DNA of 64,000 nt, from contig CAJNDS010002833.1 in assembly GCA_905221605.1 (NCBI GenBank), positions 188,001 through 252,000 of the forward strand, written 5' to 3'. Made by a program: the position numbers and the translations under genes. Source of the DNA: Symbiodinium natans. Lineage: Eukaryota; Sar; Dinophyceae; Suessiales; Symbiodiniaceae. Shown here in pieces: positions 22,243 to 31,676 of the stretch (position 1 is its first letter; every line of letters begins with the position of its first letter). Under the pieces are notes generated by a model that was given only the letters and a program-made list of their open reading frames with translations, was not told the origin of the DNA and did no database searches.

Positions 22243-23700
22243 CAGGCGCCTGGGCTCCAAAAAGGGGATGTCGGGAAGCCTCCCTCTACATCCTGATATG
22301 AGATTGTCCCACTAGGGAATATTTCTGTAGCATTCGAGATATGTCATATCAGGCCTTGTCAGAATCGAGGAGCTTAGTTACGGACGCTGGCTGAGCCTCC
22401 CTGCATCCCCCTGAGTTCAGGCGCACAAGGTCCTCTGCGGCCGCTGCGGCATGTGGAACGCCATGGGGTCGGAGACCCAGCCAATCCCCCCTTTTGCCGG
22501 CATCAACCACTATTTTTAAATCTTCGTTGGCTGGCAGCAACAAGGGGCAGCCGTAGAAATTACCAGTAAACCAATGCCGCCAAGGCCCTAAATCTTTTTC
22601 AAGCAGGTTCGAAGAGCAGTTGAGTTCTAGGTAAGCCTAAGCCATGAGATGGGCACACCCTCAAGCCTGCGACTGTTTGGGGTTGAGGGTTTCGGGTAGG
22701 GCTTCGGGTGTAAAGCTACATGCAGATGCTTGTTTCACGACCTGGCTCCATCGACAGCCAAAGAGATTCCATGAGCACTCGACAGAACCTCCTTGCAAAG
22801 ACATAGGGTTTAGGGTTTAGGGTTTAGGGCTTCGGGCTTAGGGTTTAGGGTTTAGGGTTTAGGGCTACAAGCCCAAAAACAGTGTGCTTTTTTCCTCGGC
22901 TCCCGCAGACCTTGCCATGCCACGAAGTCGTGGCATCTTCCTGCACACGGCTCTTTGCCTCGGTGCCTGGCACTGCTTAAGCTCAGCCTTTATCAGGCGC
23001 GGGGCTTCAAGAGTCTCCAACTTTACTACTACGTGCTTAAGAACCCCCCAAAAATAAGATAATGATCCCTATATGGCCCTTATAGGGAAGATGAGTCTCC
23101 AGCTTTAAGTTCGACTTCGGGTTTGGGATGTAGAGGGCCCGTACAGCGCACAGTAACATGGGGGGCCTGAGTATTTGCAATGCGTTTTGTTTTTGATTTT
23201 TTTTTTGGGGGGGGAGGGGGGGGGGGTTAAAAAACGGTATAACTATAAAGGGACCATAAGGGAGTATACTCGTAATTCCTCCGATCCCTATATGACGCTA
23301 TCTGCCTGCAGGCTGCAAGGGCTCCAACGCTCAGGGAGCCTGGCTTCCTATGCCTCCGTGCGCAACATGCCGACCCATGGCACCAAACGGATTAGGGTTT
23401 TGGGTTTAGGGTTTAGGGTTTACATGTAGCAATCTTGCCTTCCGTTGGTGGTTCAGCTATGGTTCCTGTAAAGAGAATCTGTTTTGTTTATGCAAAGTCA
23501 AAGCGAACAAGCAACTATTTTTCCCCTGTAGTCATGGGTTCTATGAAAATACAACTTCTACACCCCGCCTGCTCATATTTCCCCAAACCTGAGCTGGGGA
23601 AGCCCTTGGCCTGGCCATCGGATGCTCGATCCATTGATGTCCCAACTGACAGAACTGACCTAAACACACGGATGCTCATGAAAGCCCTGCCTCAGAATCT
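22243..23700. other. no supported gene
   Basis: Contains TTTAGGG patches near 22806-22864, a family E-like piece (23029-23105) and a T-to-G tract (23197-23226). A possible exon at about 23310-23390 reads LQRSGSLASYASVRNMPTHG. It may belong to the coiled-coil gene upstream, but no join could be fixed. Confidence 0.5.
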
Positions 23701-23705
23701 ATGCC

Positions 23706-23810
23706 TTAGTAGCTGAAAGAGTACACTTTACACTTTTTGGGATACCAGAATCCCCTATAGAACTGAAAGCATACGCTTTTTTGGGGGCTTATAAACCCAG
23801 CAAAACTAAG
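23706..23810. mobile_element. introner, family I, with ATGCC target duplication at the SET gene start
   Basis: TTAGTAGCTGAAAGAGTAC at the left and CAAAACTAAG at the right, flanked by ATGCC at 23701-23705 and 23811-23815. The duplicated bases contain the probable start codon of the SET gene, so both sides carry an ATG. Confidence 0.85.
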
Positions 23811-25635
23811 ATGCCCATGCGCCGTGTGAGGAAGTCCTTCTTCGACGCGGACAACGTGACCAAGAGACTTTGTGGTATTTTACTATAACTTTAGATCTTT
23901 AGCCTTTTTGGGTTTATTGGGTTTCTTAATAAGGCAGCTAAAAATTTGATGTATGGCTACCCTCCTAAGTGCAGCCAAGGAGGGAGGTGGTTGGGCTCTC
24001 CGACTCCGCTCGGCGGGCCATTGAAGCCACCGAGGTGGGGGGGGGGGGGGGTTTACGCAAGTAAGGGTGCACCCTAATGAAATTTGAATAGCAGTAGTAA
24101 TAATGGTGATAATAATAATAATAATCGCAATACTAATACTAATACCAATACCAATACTAATACTAGTACTAATACGAATACTAGAAATAATAGTAAGAAG
24201 AAGAAGAATATTAATAATATCGTTCCCTCCTTTAGAGTAAGGACCCCAAGGACCCCAATAATGGTATCCCCTTATTTCGGAAACCCACCAGGTGGAGCAA
24301 GCCTCCCAGCTGGTCATGTCAGACATCTACTGCGCGCCCTCCACGGTGCATGGTTGGGGGGTCTTTGCCGGGCGCGACTTCCGGCGGGGCGAGATCTTGC
24401 ATGAGTCGCCGGGGCGGCTGTTTGAGGGTATGCCGGACTGCATCACGGACGATGTCTTCGCAACAACACAAGTCCTCTGGGAGAGCGAGGCAACGTGAGG
24501 GCCGGGTGCAGATCTTCCGGCCGCAGGAATGATCTACTAATTGCTTAAGAACCTCGAAAAATAGCATATTCGTCCTTAGTAAGGGCAAGATAGGGATTAT
24601 TATGCTCTATTCTTTTGGGGTTCTTAAGCAAATAGTAGCGATTTAAATTTCTGATCAGTCTTCCACGTGGCTTTCACATGGACTCATTGATCTTCAGGGT
24701 TTCTGAAAAAAACCCGAGACCCCTAAACCTTGGGATGTGCCCCCCTTATGCTAACAGTGCTGAATCCCGGTACGAAAGTCCCCATTAAGGACTGTCAGTA
24801 TAAGGGGAATAACCCTGAACCCCAAACCTTAAACCCTAAACCCCAAACCCTAAACCATCCTAACCCCTAAACGCTTCAAGGGAGTGTGAATGCAGCCAGG
24901 CAAAGAACTACTCAATCTTCGGTCTGGGCTTCGCCTCGCTGCACAACCACGCCGAGGTCTGGATCTCACGGGCCCTTTCAGCAGCTTAGGGTTTAGGGTT
25001 TAGGCTTTAGGGTTCAGGGTTTAGGCTTTAGGCTTCAGGGTTCAGGGTTTAGGGTTTAGCGTTTAGGGTTTAGGGTTCAGGGTTTAGCCCTAAACCCTAA
25101 CCCTGGACCCCAAGCCCTTTGAAGCCAAACACTTCGTCACCAAGTTCTCGAGCCCCCCTAGGCAACTGAAGTCCTAAATCCCCTCGTTGGCATCTCGGCC
25201 CCGAAGCCCTAAACCCCACAACAAAACCTAAGACCCCAAAGCCCTGAACCCTAAAACCCTGAAACCCAAAAACCCGAAACCCCAAAGCTCTAGACCCCAA
25301 AACCCTAAAGCCCCAGAAACCGAACCCCAAAAACCCTGACCGTTTGGTTGTCAGCCTGGGTTCGCGGCTGAGAGTTTAGGCCTTAGCTGCTCTTTGCTTA
25401 AGGAGCCCCCAAAAAATCACCAAAGATATTCTTCCTTATGAGGACTATAAAGGCAACATTGGGATTCTTCTCTTTGTACTTTGGTTGGGGGGGTTCTTGA
25501 GCAAATTGTTTTGGGACCCCTAAACACTAAACCCTCAACCCTGCGCCGGCGAGGATCCGAACACCGAGTTCTCGTGGGAGTCGGCCGGTTTTACAGGCAG
25601 GCGACAAAAGAGACCCTGGGGGGGGGGGGGGGGAA

Positions 25636-25684
<49 letters not shown>

Positions 25685-25950
25685 CGGTCCCTAAACGACG
25701 GAATCTATATATATATACATATACATATACCATATACATATGCATATACAGAAGTACACGTATTTGTGTATATATAAATCACTTACATATACACATCTTT
25801 TTTTGGGGGGTGTGATAGGGGAACCCCTCTTTAGGGGGAACATGCACCTGCCTGGTGAGGCCAGTGAAGAAGGACGAGGAGCTCTTCATTTCTTACGGCC
25901 CAAAGTGGTTCGAGTCTAGGACCTCTTGGGCTTGGGTTTTGTTCAGCTAG
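23811..25950 (+). CDS. single-domain SET lysine methyltransferase (vSET-like), 4 exons
   Basis: Exons 23811-23855, 24292-24459, 24900-24969 and 25835-25950 join in phase to about 132 residues ending at TAG 25948-25950. The product starts MPMRRVRKSFFDADN. It then shows the SET hallmarks VHGWGVFAGRDFRRGEILHE, NYSIFGLGFASLHNHAEVW (the NH motif of the cofactor-binding knot) and DEELFISYGPKWFESR, with the catalytic Tyr in ISYG. SET enzymes transfer methyl from S-adenosylmethionine to Lys, usually in histones. Size and order resemble stand-alone SET proteins of the viral vSET type. The usual DPN after NH is replaced by AEV. Joins carry duplications GTG, GCAA and GGG, with donors GT, GC and GG. Extra upstream exons are possible. 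The substrate cannot be inferred. Confidence 0.75.
24084..24210 (+). repeat. AT-rich trinucleotide/hexanucleotide satellite
   Basis: Runs of AAT/ATACTA/ATACCA units in intron 1 of the SET gene, followed by a family C element remnant (24226-24290) that ends at the acceptor of exon 2. Confidence 0.8.
24533..24638. mobile_element. introner, family E
   Basis: CTACTAATTGCTTAAGAACC at the left and GGTTCTTAAGCAAATAGTAG at the right, almost perfect terminal inverted repeats, with GAT on both flanks. It lies in intron 2 of the SET gene together with a family A copy (24730-24815). Confidence 0.85.
24730..24815. mobile_element. introner, family A (short)
   Basis: TTGGGATGTGCCCCCCTTAT at the left and AAGGACTGTCAGTATAAGGG at the right. 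The centre is reduced relative to other copies. Confidence 0.75.
25389..25506. mobile_element. introner-like element, family E
   Basis: CTGCTCTTTGCTTAAGGAGC at the left and GGTTCTTGAGCAAATTG at the right. More diverged than the copies at 1832-1949 and 24533-24638. It lies in intron 3 of the SET gene. Confidence 0.6.
25619..25684 (+). repeat. about 65-bp poly(G) run
   Basis: Almost pure G, broken by one AA and one C. It lies in the last intron of the SET gene. The true length may be affected by sequencing error. Confidence 0.9.
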
Positions 25951-28900
25951 GGTTTAGGGTTTGGGGTTCAGGGTTAGGGTTATGAAGCATGCGTTCACAA
26001 CGCACAGAGCGTAGGGCTTAACGCTTTAGGGGTCAAAGCCCGAACAAAGGCTCCAAAGCTTCTAGAAAGCTCCAACAATGATTTATAAGGCCTCCGAATG
26101 TTCCAAAGAACTGGTGAGCACTTAGAAACACAACTCCACAAAGAAGCACCTGCGCAGGAACATCTCGGCGATCCCGGTTCCAAAAGCCACCTGATCTACC
26201 GTCCAGCACAAGCGGCTTCCGAGCAGTTTGGAGCGCATGGATCTCACCAGCGTGGTGCGAGCGGAAGCAGAGCTACGGCGGCCACGGCGAAGGTTGAAGA
26301 GAGCTCTTAAGTTTCACGGAGGCTACGGCGTGGTTACGGGCTTTTCGGTTATCCCCAGCTTGCCGGCTAAGACCCTGCGCTATCCGCGAAGCTCTATGAT
26401 AGAAAGGGCCGACTGCGCAGACGAACTGTATGCAGGTAGTAGCCACAGTAGCACTCCGAAGCAAAGATCAGCTACCTCCTTCTGGTAGATTCGTCCAGGA
26501 GCCTGGCCGCCCTAATCCTAAACCCTAAACCCTAACCCTGCAACTTTCTGAGTTTCACATGCAAGCGAGCTATAGTCAGTGCACGTGCGGGAGGTTCTCA
26601 CAGAGTTTTCTTCATCTCGCACCCAAGTTAGGGTCTAGGGTCGAGGGTTTAGGGTGGGGGTTTGGGGGTTCGGAGTTTATTGGCTTAATCGGGCTTATAG
26701 GGTTTTAAACACTGAACCTCCGAAGCCTCCCAACCCAAGGAAGCTCCTCGCGCAACCGGGCAACGGCACGCGAGCCAGACATGCGTTGAGCTGGCATCCC
26801 AAAACGGAGAAGAAGGTTAGGGGCTAGGGTTTAGGGGACTTAGGGATTTAGGGGGGTTAGGGTTCAGGGTTTCGGGGGGCTTAAGGTTTCATTCCTCGGT
26901 TACTCCTGGGTCTAGCCCTAAACCCTAAACCCTAAACCCTAAACCCTAAACCCCGAGAAAGCCCTAAGGTCCAACCCTGGGCTCCTCTTGAAGTTTGGTC
27001 GCGCCAGGTGCCAGACATGCAAGGAGAAGGTACTCAGCACTGGCTGACGTGGCTTGGTGTGGTTTAGGGTTTTGGGTTTAGGGTTTAGGGTTTAGGGTTT
27101 AGGGTGGGTTGGGGTTTAGGGTAATTTAAGGAAAAACCCTAACAAAGCCTAAAAGTATAAGGGTTTGGGGTTTGGGGTTTGGGGTTTAGGGTAAAACCCT
27201 GAAGCATCCTAAACAACTTGCAAACCCCTGAGAACCCTTAGAACCCTAAAGGCATCTACAACAGTTGAGCATGGCGCGCCCCCAAAGATGCATCCTGAGC
27301 ACTCCTCCGCCCACTGTCGAGATTGGGGTTTAGGGGAGCTTCCAGAGCACGGTTTAGGGTTTCGGGTTTAGGGTTTAGGGTTTAGGGTTTAGGGTTTAGG
27401 GTTTAGGGTTTAGGGTTTAGGGCGATGAGGCGTCTGGTTGGGGTTTCGGGGCTAGGGGGTTAGGGGGCTAGGGGCTTAGGGGGTGGGGAGGTTAGGGTCT
27501 TAGGGGGTTCGGGGGTCGATGCCTTTGTGTTTAGAATCAAAAAACCAATCCCGAGTCGCACCGGAAAACCTTTGCCAGGTGACGACATGATGACATCGTG
27601 GACTCGTTCCAACCTCGAGAAGGCTCTCCGTCAGCATGCCGTTGTTTTGCATTTGGGTCCAGTGTTGGGACCATCGTAACCCTAACAAAAAATCCTACAA
27701 AGATTACCCTAAACCCTAGACCCTACACGCAAGCCCGAGACCCTAAACCCACTCCCGAAACCCGAAGCCCTGAAAGCCGAGAGCTGAGTGGCATCAAGGG
27801 TGTTGCTTGACCTCATGCGTAGTACTAAGCAGGGAGATTTTAATCGCCCTGCAACCCCGGTCGCAGCACAACAGGTGCATGGAACCCTGCACGGGCCTTC
27901 AAACAAATGGCTGGCTCTTGGTAGGGAATGAGGGAATGAGGCACCCTGTATCATCCCCGAAACCCGAAACCCTAAATCCCTTAAAGGGTATATTTAGGGT
28001 ATATTCAGGGCCCTAATTCCCTCACCCTAAACCCCAAACCCTGAACCCTAAACCCTAAACCCTAAACCCAGAACAGGGGGCAGATGACCTCCAAGCCCAG
28101 GTGTCAGATTCCCGAAGAGCACCGGCCACAAATGGCGTCGGGGCCTGGCCCCCGCGGTGCCTTCTTGAACCCAAACTTTGTTTAGGGTTTAGGGTTTAGG
28201 GTTTAGGGTTGTGTTCGTTGACAACCCCGAAGCAGAAATGAAAACTCATAAACAGAGGTCCAGGCAACAAATGATATTGTTTCCATCTTGCATTCGCTAG
28301 TCGAGGCAAACTTTCGCAAGTCAGGTCTCACAGCGCCAACACCTTGGACCAGGGCTTGCCCGAGCCTCCCTTGACGCGAAGACAGCCATGGGCGAGCAGA
28401 CTGAGCACGTCATGTCACCTGAGCTCGTCAAAACTTGTCGAAATGCTGTTCTGAAATAGCCTCCCTGATATAGCACTAGAAGTATCTATATGGGGATCCC
28501 GATAAGAGAAAATCTCACTTCTGAGTCTTGACTTTAGCTCGCACACAAGAGCTGCTTGAAGGTTCATGGTACTTATTAACCAATTATAACTGTACTTAAA
28601 CCCAAATTATAGCCATAGTAGGGCACTTGAGGGCCTCATACGTGGGTTATAAGTACAGTTCTAATTGGTTAACTAAGTACCCTGAACCTCCAAGCAGGGG
28701 GGTCAAGGCAATTGAAGGGCGGACCACTGCCGCCCAAAAAAAATGAGGAAAGGCGCGAGAGTGGTGAGGCCGAGAACCTGGAAACCATACAACGGGTTGA
28801 AGGTTTAAGGTTTACAAGGTTTAGGGTTTAGGGTTTATAGGGTTTTGGGTTTGTAGGGTTTAGGGTTTATAGGGTTTTGGGTTTATAGGGTTTTGGGTTT

Positions 28901-29320
28901 AGGGTTTGGCAGGCCAGCGACGAGTGCATCGGACATGGAACTCGATTAGGCAAGTCAGAACGCGATTGCGCCTTTTTTTTGTCTGGCTCATGCTTTCAGG
29001 CGCGTACTCCCGCAGAGACACAAAGCACATGGCACAGCAAACATCAACCACCAACCAAAACCTGCGGAGCTTATAAGGGCGCAGCCTGGGTGTCGCTGGT
29101 AAATTGCCATCCCGTCTCCTGCTGCGGCGAAGGTGCGAAGCTCAAGAAGGTTTGCTCTTTAATGGGTGGAGATGGGCAGAGAAAAGCAGAGAGAGAGGCC
29201 CCTCCCTCAGTGCCTCCCTCTGAGAGGGAGGGGCTGAAGGAGGGAGAGAGAGTGAGAGAGTGAGAGAGTGAGAGCGGGACTGAGGGAGGGAGGGAAGAAA
29301 GAAGCTGAACTCTCACCAAG
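25951..29320. other. repeat-rich stretch with isolated exon candidates
   Basis: TTTAGGG patches (27070-27120, 27357-27421, 28182-28210), a family J element (27906-28022) and a family B element (28554-28698). Weak exon candidates: 26982-27029, which reads KFGRARCQTCKEK with a CxxC and ends at a GT, and 28080-28140, which reads ADDLQAQVSDSRRAP. No gene can be assembled. Confidence 0.5.
28554..28698. mobile_element. introner, family B
   Basis: GCTTGAAGGTTCATGGTACT at the left and TACCCTGAACCTCCAAGCAG at the right. Its left half is nearly identical to the copy at 5474-5649. Confidence 0.85.
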
Positions 29321-29323
29321 GCC

Positions 29324-29520
29324 ATGGCCATGCAGATGCAGCAAATGCAACTGCAGCAGCAGCAGCTGCAACAACAGCAGCTGCAACAGCAGCACCTGCA
29401 GCAGCAGCAGCTGCAGCAGCAGCAGCTGCAACAGCAGCAGCTGCAGCAGCAGCTGCAGCAACAGCAGATGCAGCAGCAGCCGCACATGCAGCAGAACCAG
29501 GCGCCTTCATTTGCTGGGAA
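29324..29520 (+). CDS. Gln-rich exon of an unidentified protein
   Basis: Reads MAMQMQQMQLQQQQLQQQQL and continues as Leu-Gln-rich repeats, ending near QAPSFAGKGFG. Gln is encoded by both CAA and CAG and the Leu spacing is regular (LQQQQ), which favours real coding over a plain CAG microsatellite. Such low-complexity segments are common in transcription and RNA-binding proteins, but no domain is visible, so function is not assigned. The first ATG may be internal; an acceptor (CACCAAG) stands just before it. The poly-Ala, poly-Leu and poly-Cys frames on the minus strand are shadows. Confidence 0.45.
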
Positions 29521-30018
29521 AGGATTTGGAAGTTTTGCTGCCGTCCATTGCAAGCCCCCCCTGGCCCCGCTTCGTGGCTAAGATAGGTCAGGATCTGCAC
29601 AACTATATCCCCCTTGGGAAATATTTTTTGTTTATATAGAACCCAAGAGGGCATTTAAAATAATTTTTTATTAAGGTCCTAAGGGGAGTATAGACAAAGG
29701 GAGTGTCGACTCAAAACCCTCAGTGGCCCAAGCCCAAGCCCCTCGAGTCTAGTCCCCAAGCCCTACTCTAAACCTTAACCTCATGAGAATCATAAGATTA
29801 AGGCAAAAGAATAAGAAGAAGAATGGCAACAAACATTCCTCGAGTCCCCCAAACCCTACTCTAAACCCTCAAGACCCTAAACTTCCCCCAAAACAACCCC
29901 AAAAGCTGGCCAGGCGAACATGGGGGCCGCCAAAGGAGGCGGCAAGGGAGGCGGACCGAGCGTTTCTGTTGGGAGCGTTGAGGAAAGCTTGCCACTGCAC
30001 AGCTCGATCTTCCAATGG

Positions 30019-30122
30019 TAGTTTACGATAATCAGGGGCCCTAATCGTAGACCCCCAAATGGTAGTATTCCCTTACAATAAGGACCCCAATAAGGTACCC
30101 CTAATTTCGTACACCCCCAAAT
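30019..30122. mobile_element. introner, family C
   Basis: GTTTACGATAATCAGGGGCC, GACCCCCAAATGGTAG and ATAAGGACCCCAATAAGGTA, ending TTTCGTACACCCCCAAA. Directly upstream of the duplicated unit. Confidence 0.8.
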
Positions 30123-30149
30123 CTGCAACCCACGCAGAGCAGGAACATG

Positions 30150-30715
30150 TTTCCCTCGTGTGGCCCTTGAAGCCTTCTGACTGTTTGCGAGGTATGCCTG
30201 GAAAGGGAGGGCAAGGGCCAGCTGCCCACTCAGCTTTTGGGCCGGCCTGTGCCACCTAGTTCGGTAGTGAGCCGCTTTCGGGCAGCGATTCTGAGCCCCT
30301 TGATGCTCGAACAGCTGCTCGAGGCACGACCCCCAGCGCCCCCGCCACCACGGGGGCCTACGCCCCCGGTCCCGCCGATCACGGCGCCGGGCGGGCCAGG
30401 GTTGCCAACAGGCTGCAGCAACGCGGCCTGGCAGCGTTAGGGTTTGCGGGTCACTGACGTGGAAGTGTTGCAGTCGCGCCTTGTGGCAACTTGCTATGCA
30501 GTTCCAGGCAGCTTAGTTATGTCCGCGGAGGGCTTAAGGCCTCCAACAGACAACTTGCCACGGCGACGCGACAGGCCAACTTTGGCGGTGCCAAAGGAGG
30601 AGCTGGCTGCAAAGGAGGCATGAGGTGTTGGAAGAGTTTTGGGGGCAGCTGGTGATCACTGATTTCTAGCTGCAAAAGCTATGAAACAACGTGGTCATTC
30701 GAAGAGGCATGGTCA
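30150..30715 (+). CDS. duplicated unit 1: exon with Cys pair and Pro-rich segment
   Basis: One frame reads VCLEREGKGQLPTQLLGRP, continues without a stop through SPLMLEQLLEARPPAPPPPR, and ends near 30436 before TTAGGG. A second block (about 30567-30618) reads PTLAVPKEELAAKEA. Against unit 2 (30716-31250) the three differences inside the LEQLLEARPPAPPPPR block all fall at third codon positions (gcA/gcC, ccC/ccT, ccA/ccG). That supports this frame and strand as protein-coding. Identity unknown. Confidence 0.5.
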
Positions 30716-31250
30716 AGTAAAGGTCGTTTCATGGTCCTTCATGTGGCCCTTGAGAAGCCGTTTGATCTTTGCGAGGTATGCCTGGCAAAGGAGGGCAAGG
30801 GCCAGCTGCCCACTTAGCTTCTCTACCATCCTGTGACACCCAGCAGTTGGGTAGTGAGCTGGTGCTTCGGGCATCTATTCTGAGCCCCTTGATTCTCGAA
30901 CAGCTGCTCGAGGCCCGACCCCCAGCGCCTCCGCCACCGCGGGGGCCTACGCCCCAGGCCCTGGCGCTTCCAGCGCCGGCCGGCGGGCCAACTGGATGCA
31001 GCAACGCAGCCTGGCAGCGTTAGGGTTTTGGTGTTGGAAGACAAGGTCACAGACGTCTAGATGGAGCATGGATCTAAGGGTCTCCAGGGAGCCTTGAAAT
31101 GTTTGGGGTTCGGAGATTTGCTACAGAGCGGCGCGACAGGCTAACTTTGGCGGTGCCAAAGGAGGAGCGGGCTGCAAAGGAGGCAAGAGAGTTGCGAGGG
31201 TGGGGGAGGGTAGCTGGTGATCATTGGTTTCTAGACATCAATGGCTAATA
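30716..31250 (+). pseudogene. duplicated unit 2, frame interrupted
   Basis: Tandem copy of the unit at 30150-30715. The frame that is open in unit 1 meets a TAG here (cccactTAGctt against cccactCAGctt) and a one-base shift before the Pro-rich part. The Pro-rich part itself (SPLILEQLLEARPPAPPPPR) and the later VPKEERAAKEA block are conserved. The copy is either decayed or uses a different acceptor just before the Pro-rich segment. Confidence 0.45.
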
Positions 31251-31379
31251 GTGGCTACGCATATGGTTCAGATGTGCGACCTCAACTCCTGCATAGAAAT
31301 TTGCCAAGTTGCAATTGCTGCCGAGACGTACTACTAAATGCACTCCTCAATGCGGACCTTGCAGTAACCGCAGTGACTG

Positions 31380-31566
31380 TGAGACCACGTGCTCACTCAA
31401 AGGGGCAACTAGAGGTCGTTTCCTGTGGCCCTTGAAGCCTCCTCGGTTTTGCGAGGTATGCCTGGCAAAGGAGGACAAGGGCCAGCTGCCCACTCAGCTT
31501 TTGGGACGGGAGTCGGGTGAATACAGCGTCAGACATCTTCCGGCGCAGAGTTCCAGCCAAAGTTGA
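31380..31566 (+). CDS. partial third copy of the duplicated unit
   Basis: Repeats only the first part (VCLAKEDKGQLPTQLLGR), then diverges into GESGEYSVRHL-type sequence and stops at TGA near 31564. The upstream TGGCCCTTGAAGCCT block is also shared with units 1 and 2. Confidence 0.35.
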
Positions 31567-31676
31567 TGCTTCAAGCCCACGTCAAGTCGATGGGTTTGTC
31601 ATTGCTGGTCAAGTTTCGTCTCGTGAATCTTGAAGCATCACCGTGGAAGACCACTCTTCTCACAGCAGCGTTTAAG

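Noticed and set aside
25619-25684. Poly-Pro/poly-Gly frames through the G-run
   Set aside because: Homopolymer artefacts inside an intron of the SET gene.
29071-29654. Minus-strand poly-Cys, poly-Leu and poly-Ala frames
   Set aside because: Shadows of the CAG/CTG-rich exon; the + strand Gln frame has mixed CAA/CAG codons and fits coding better.
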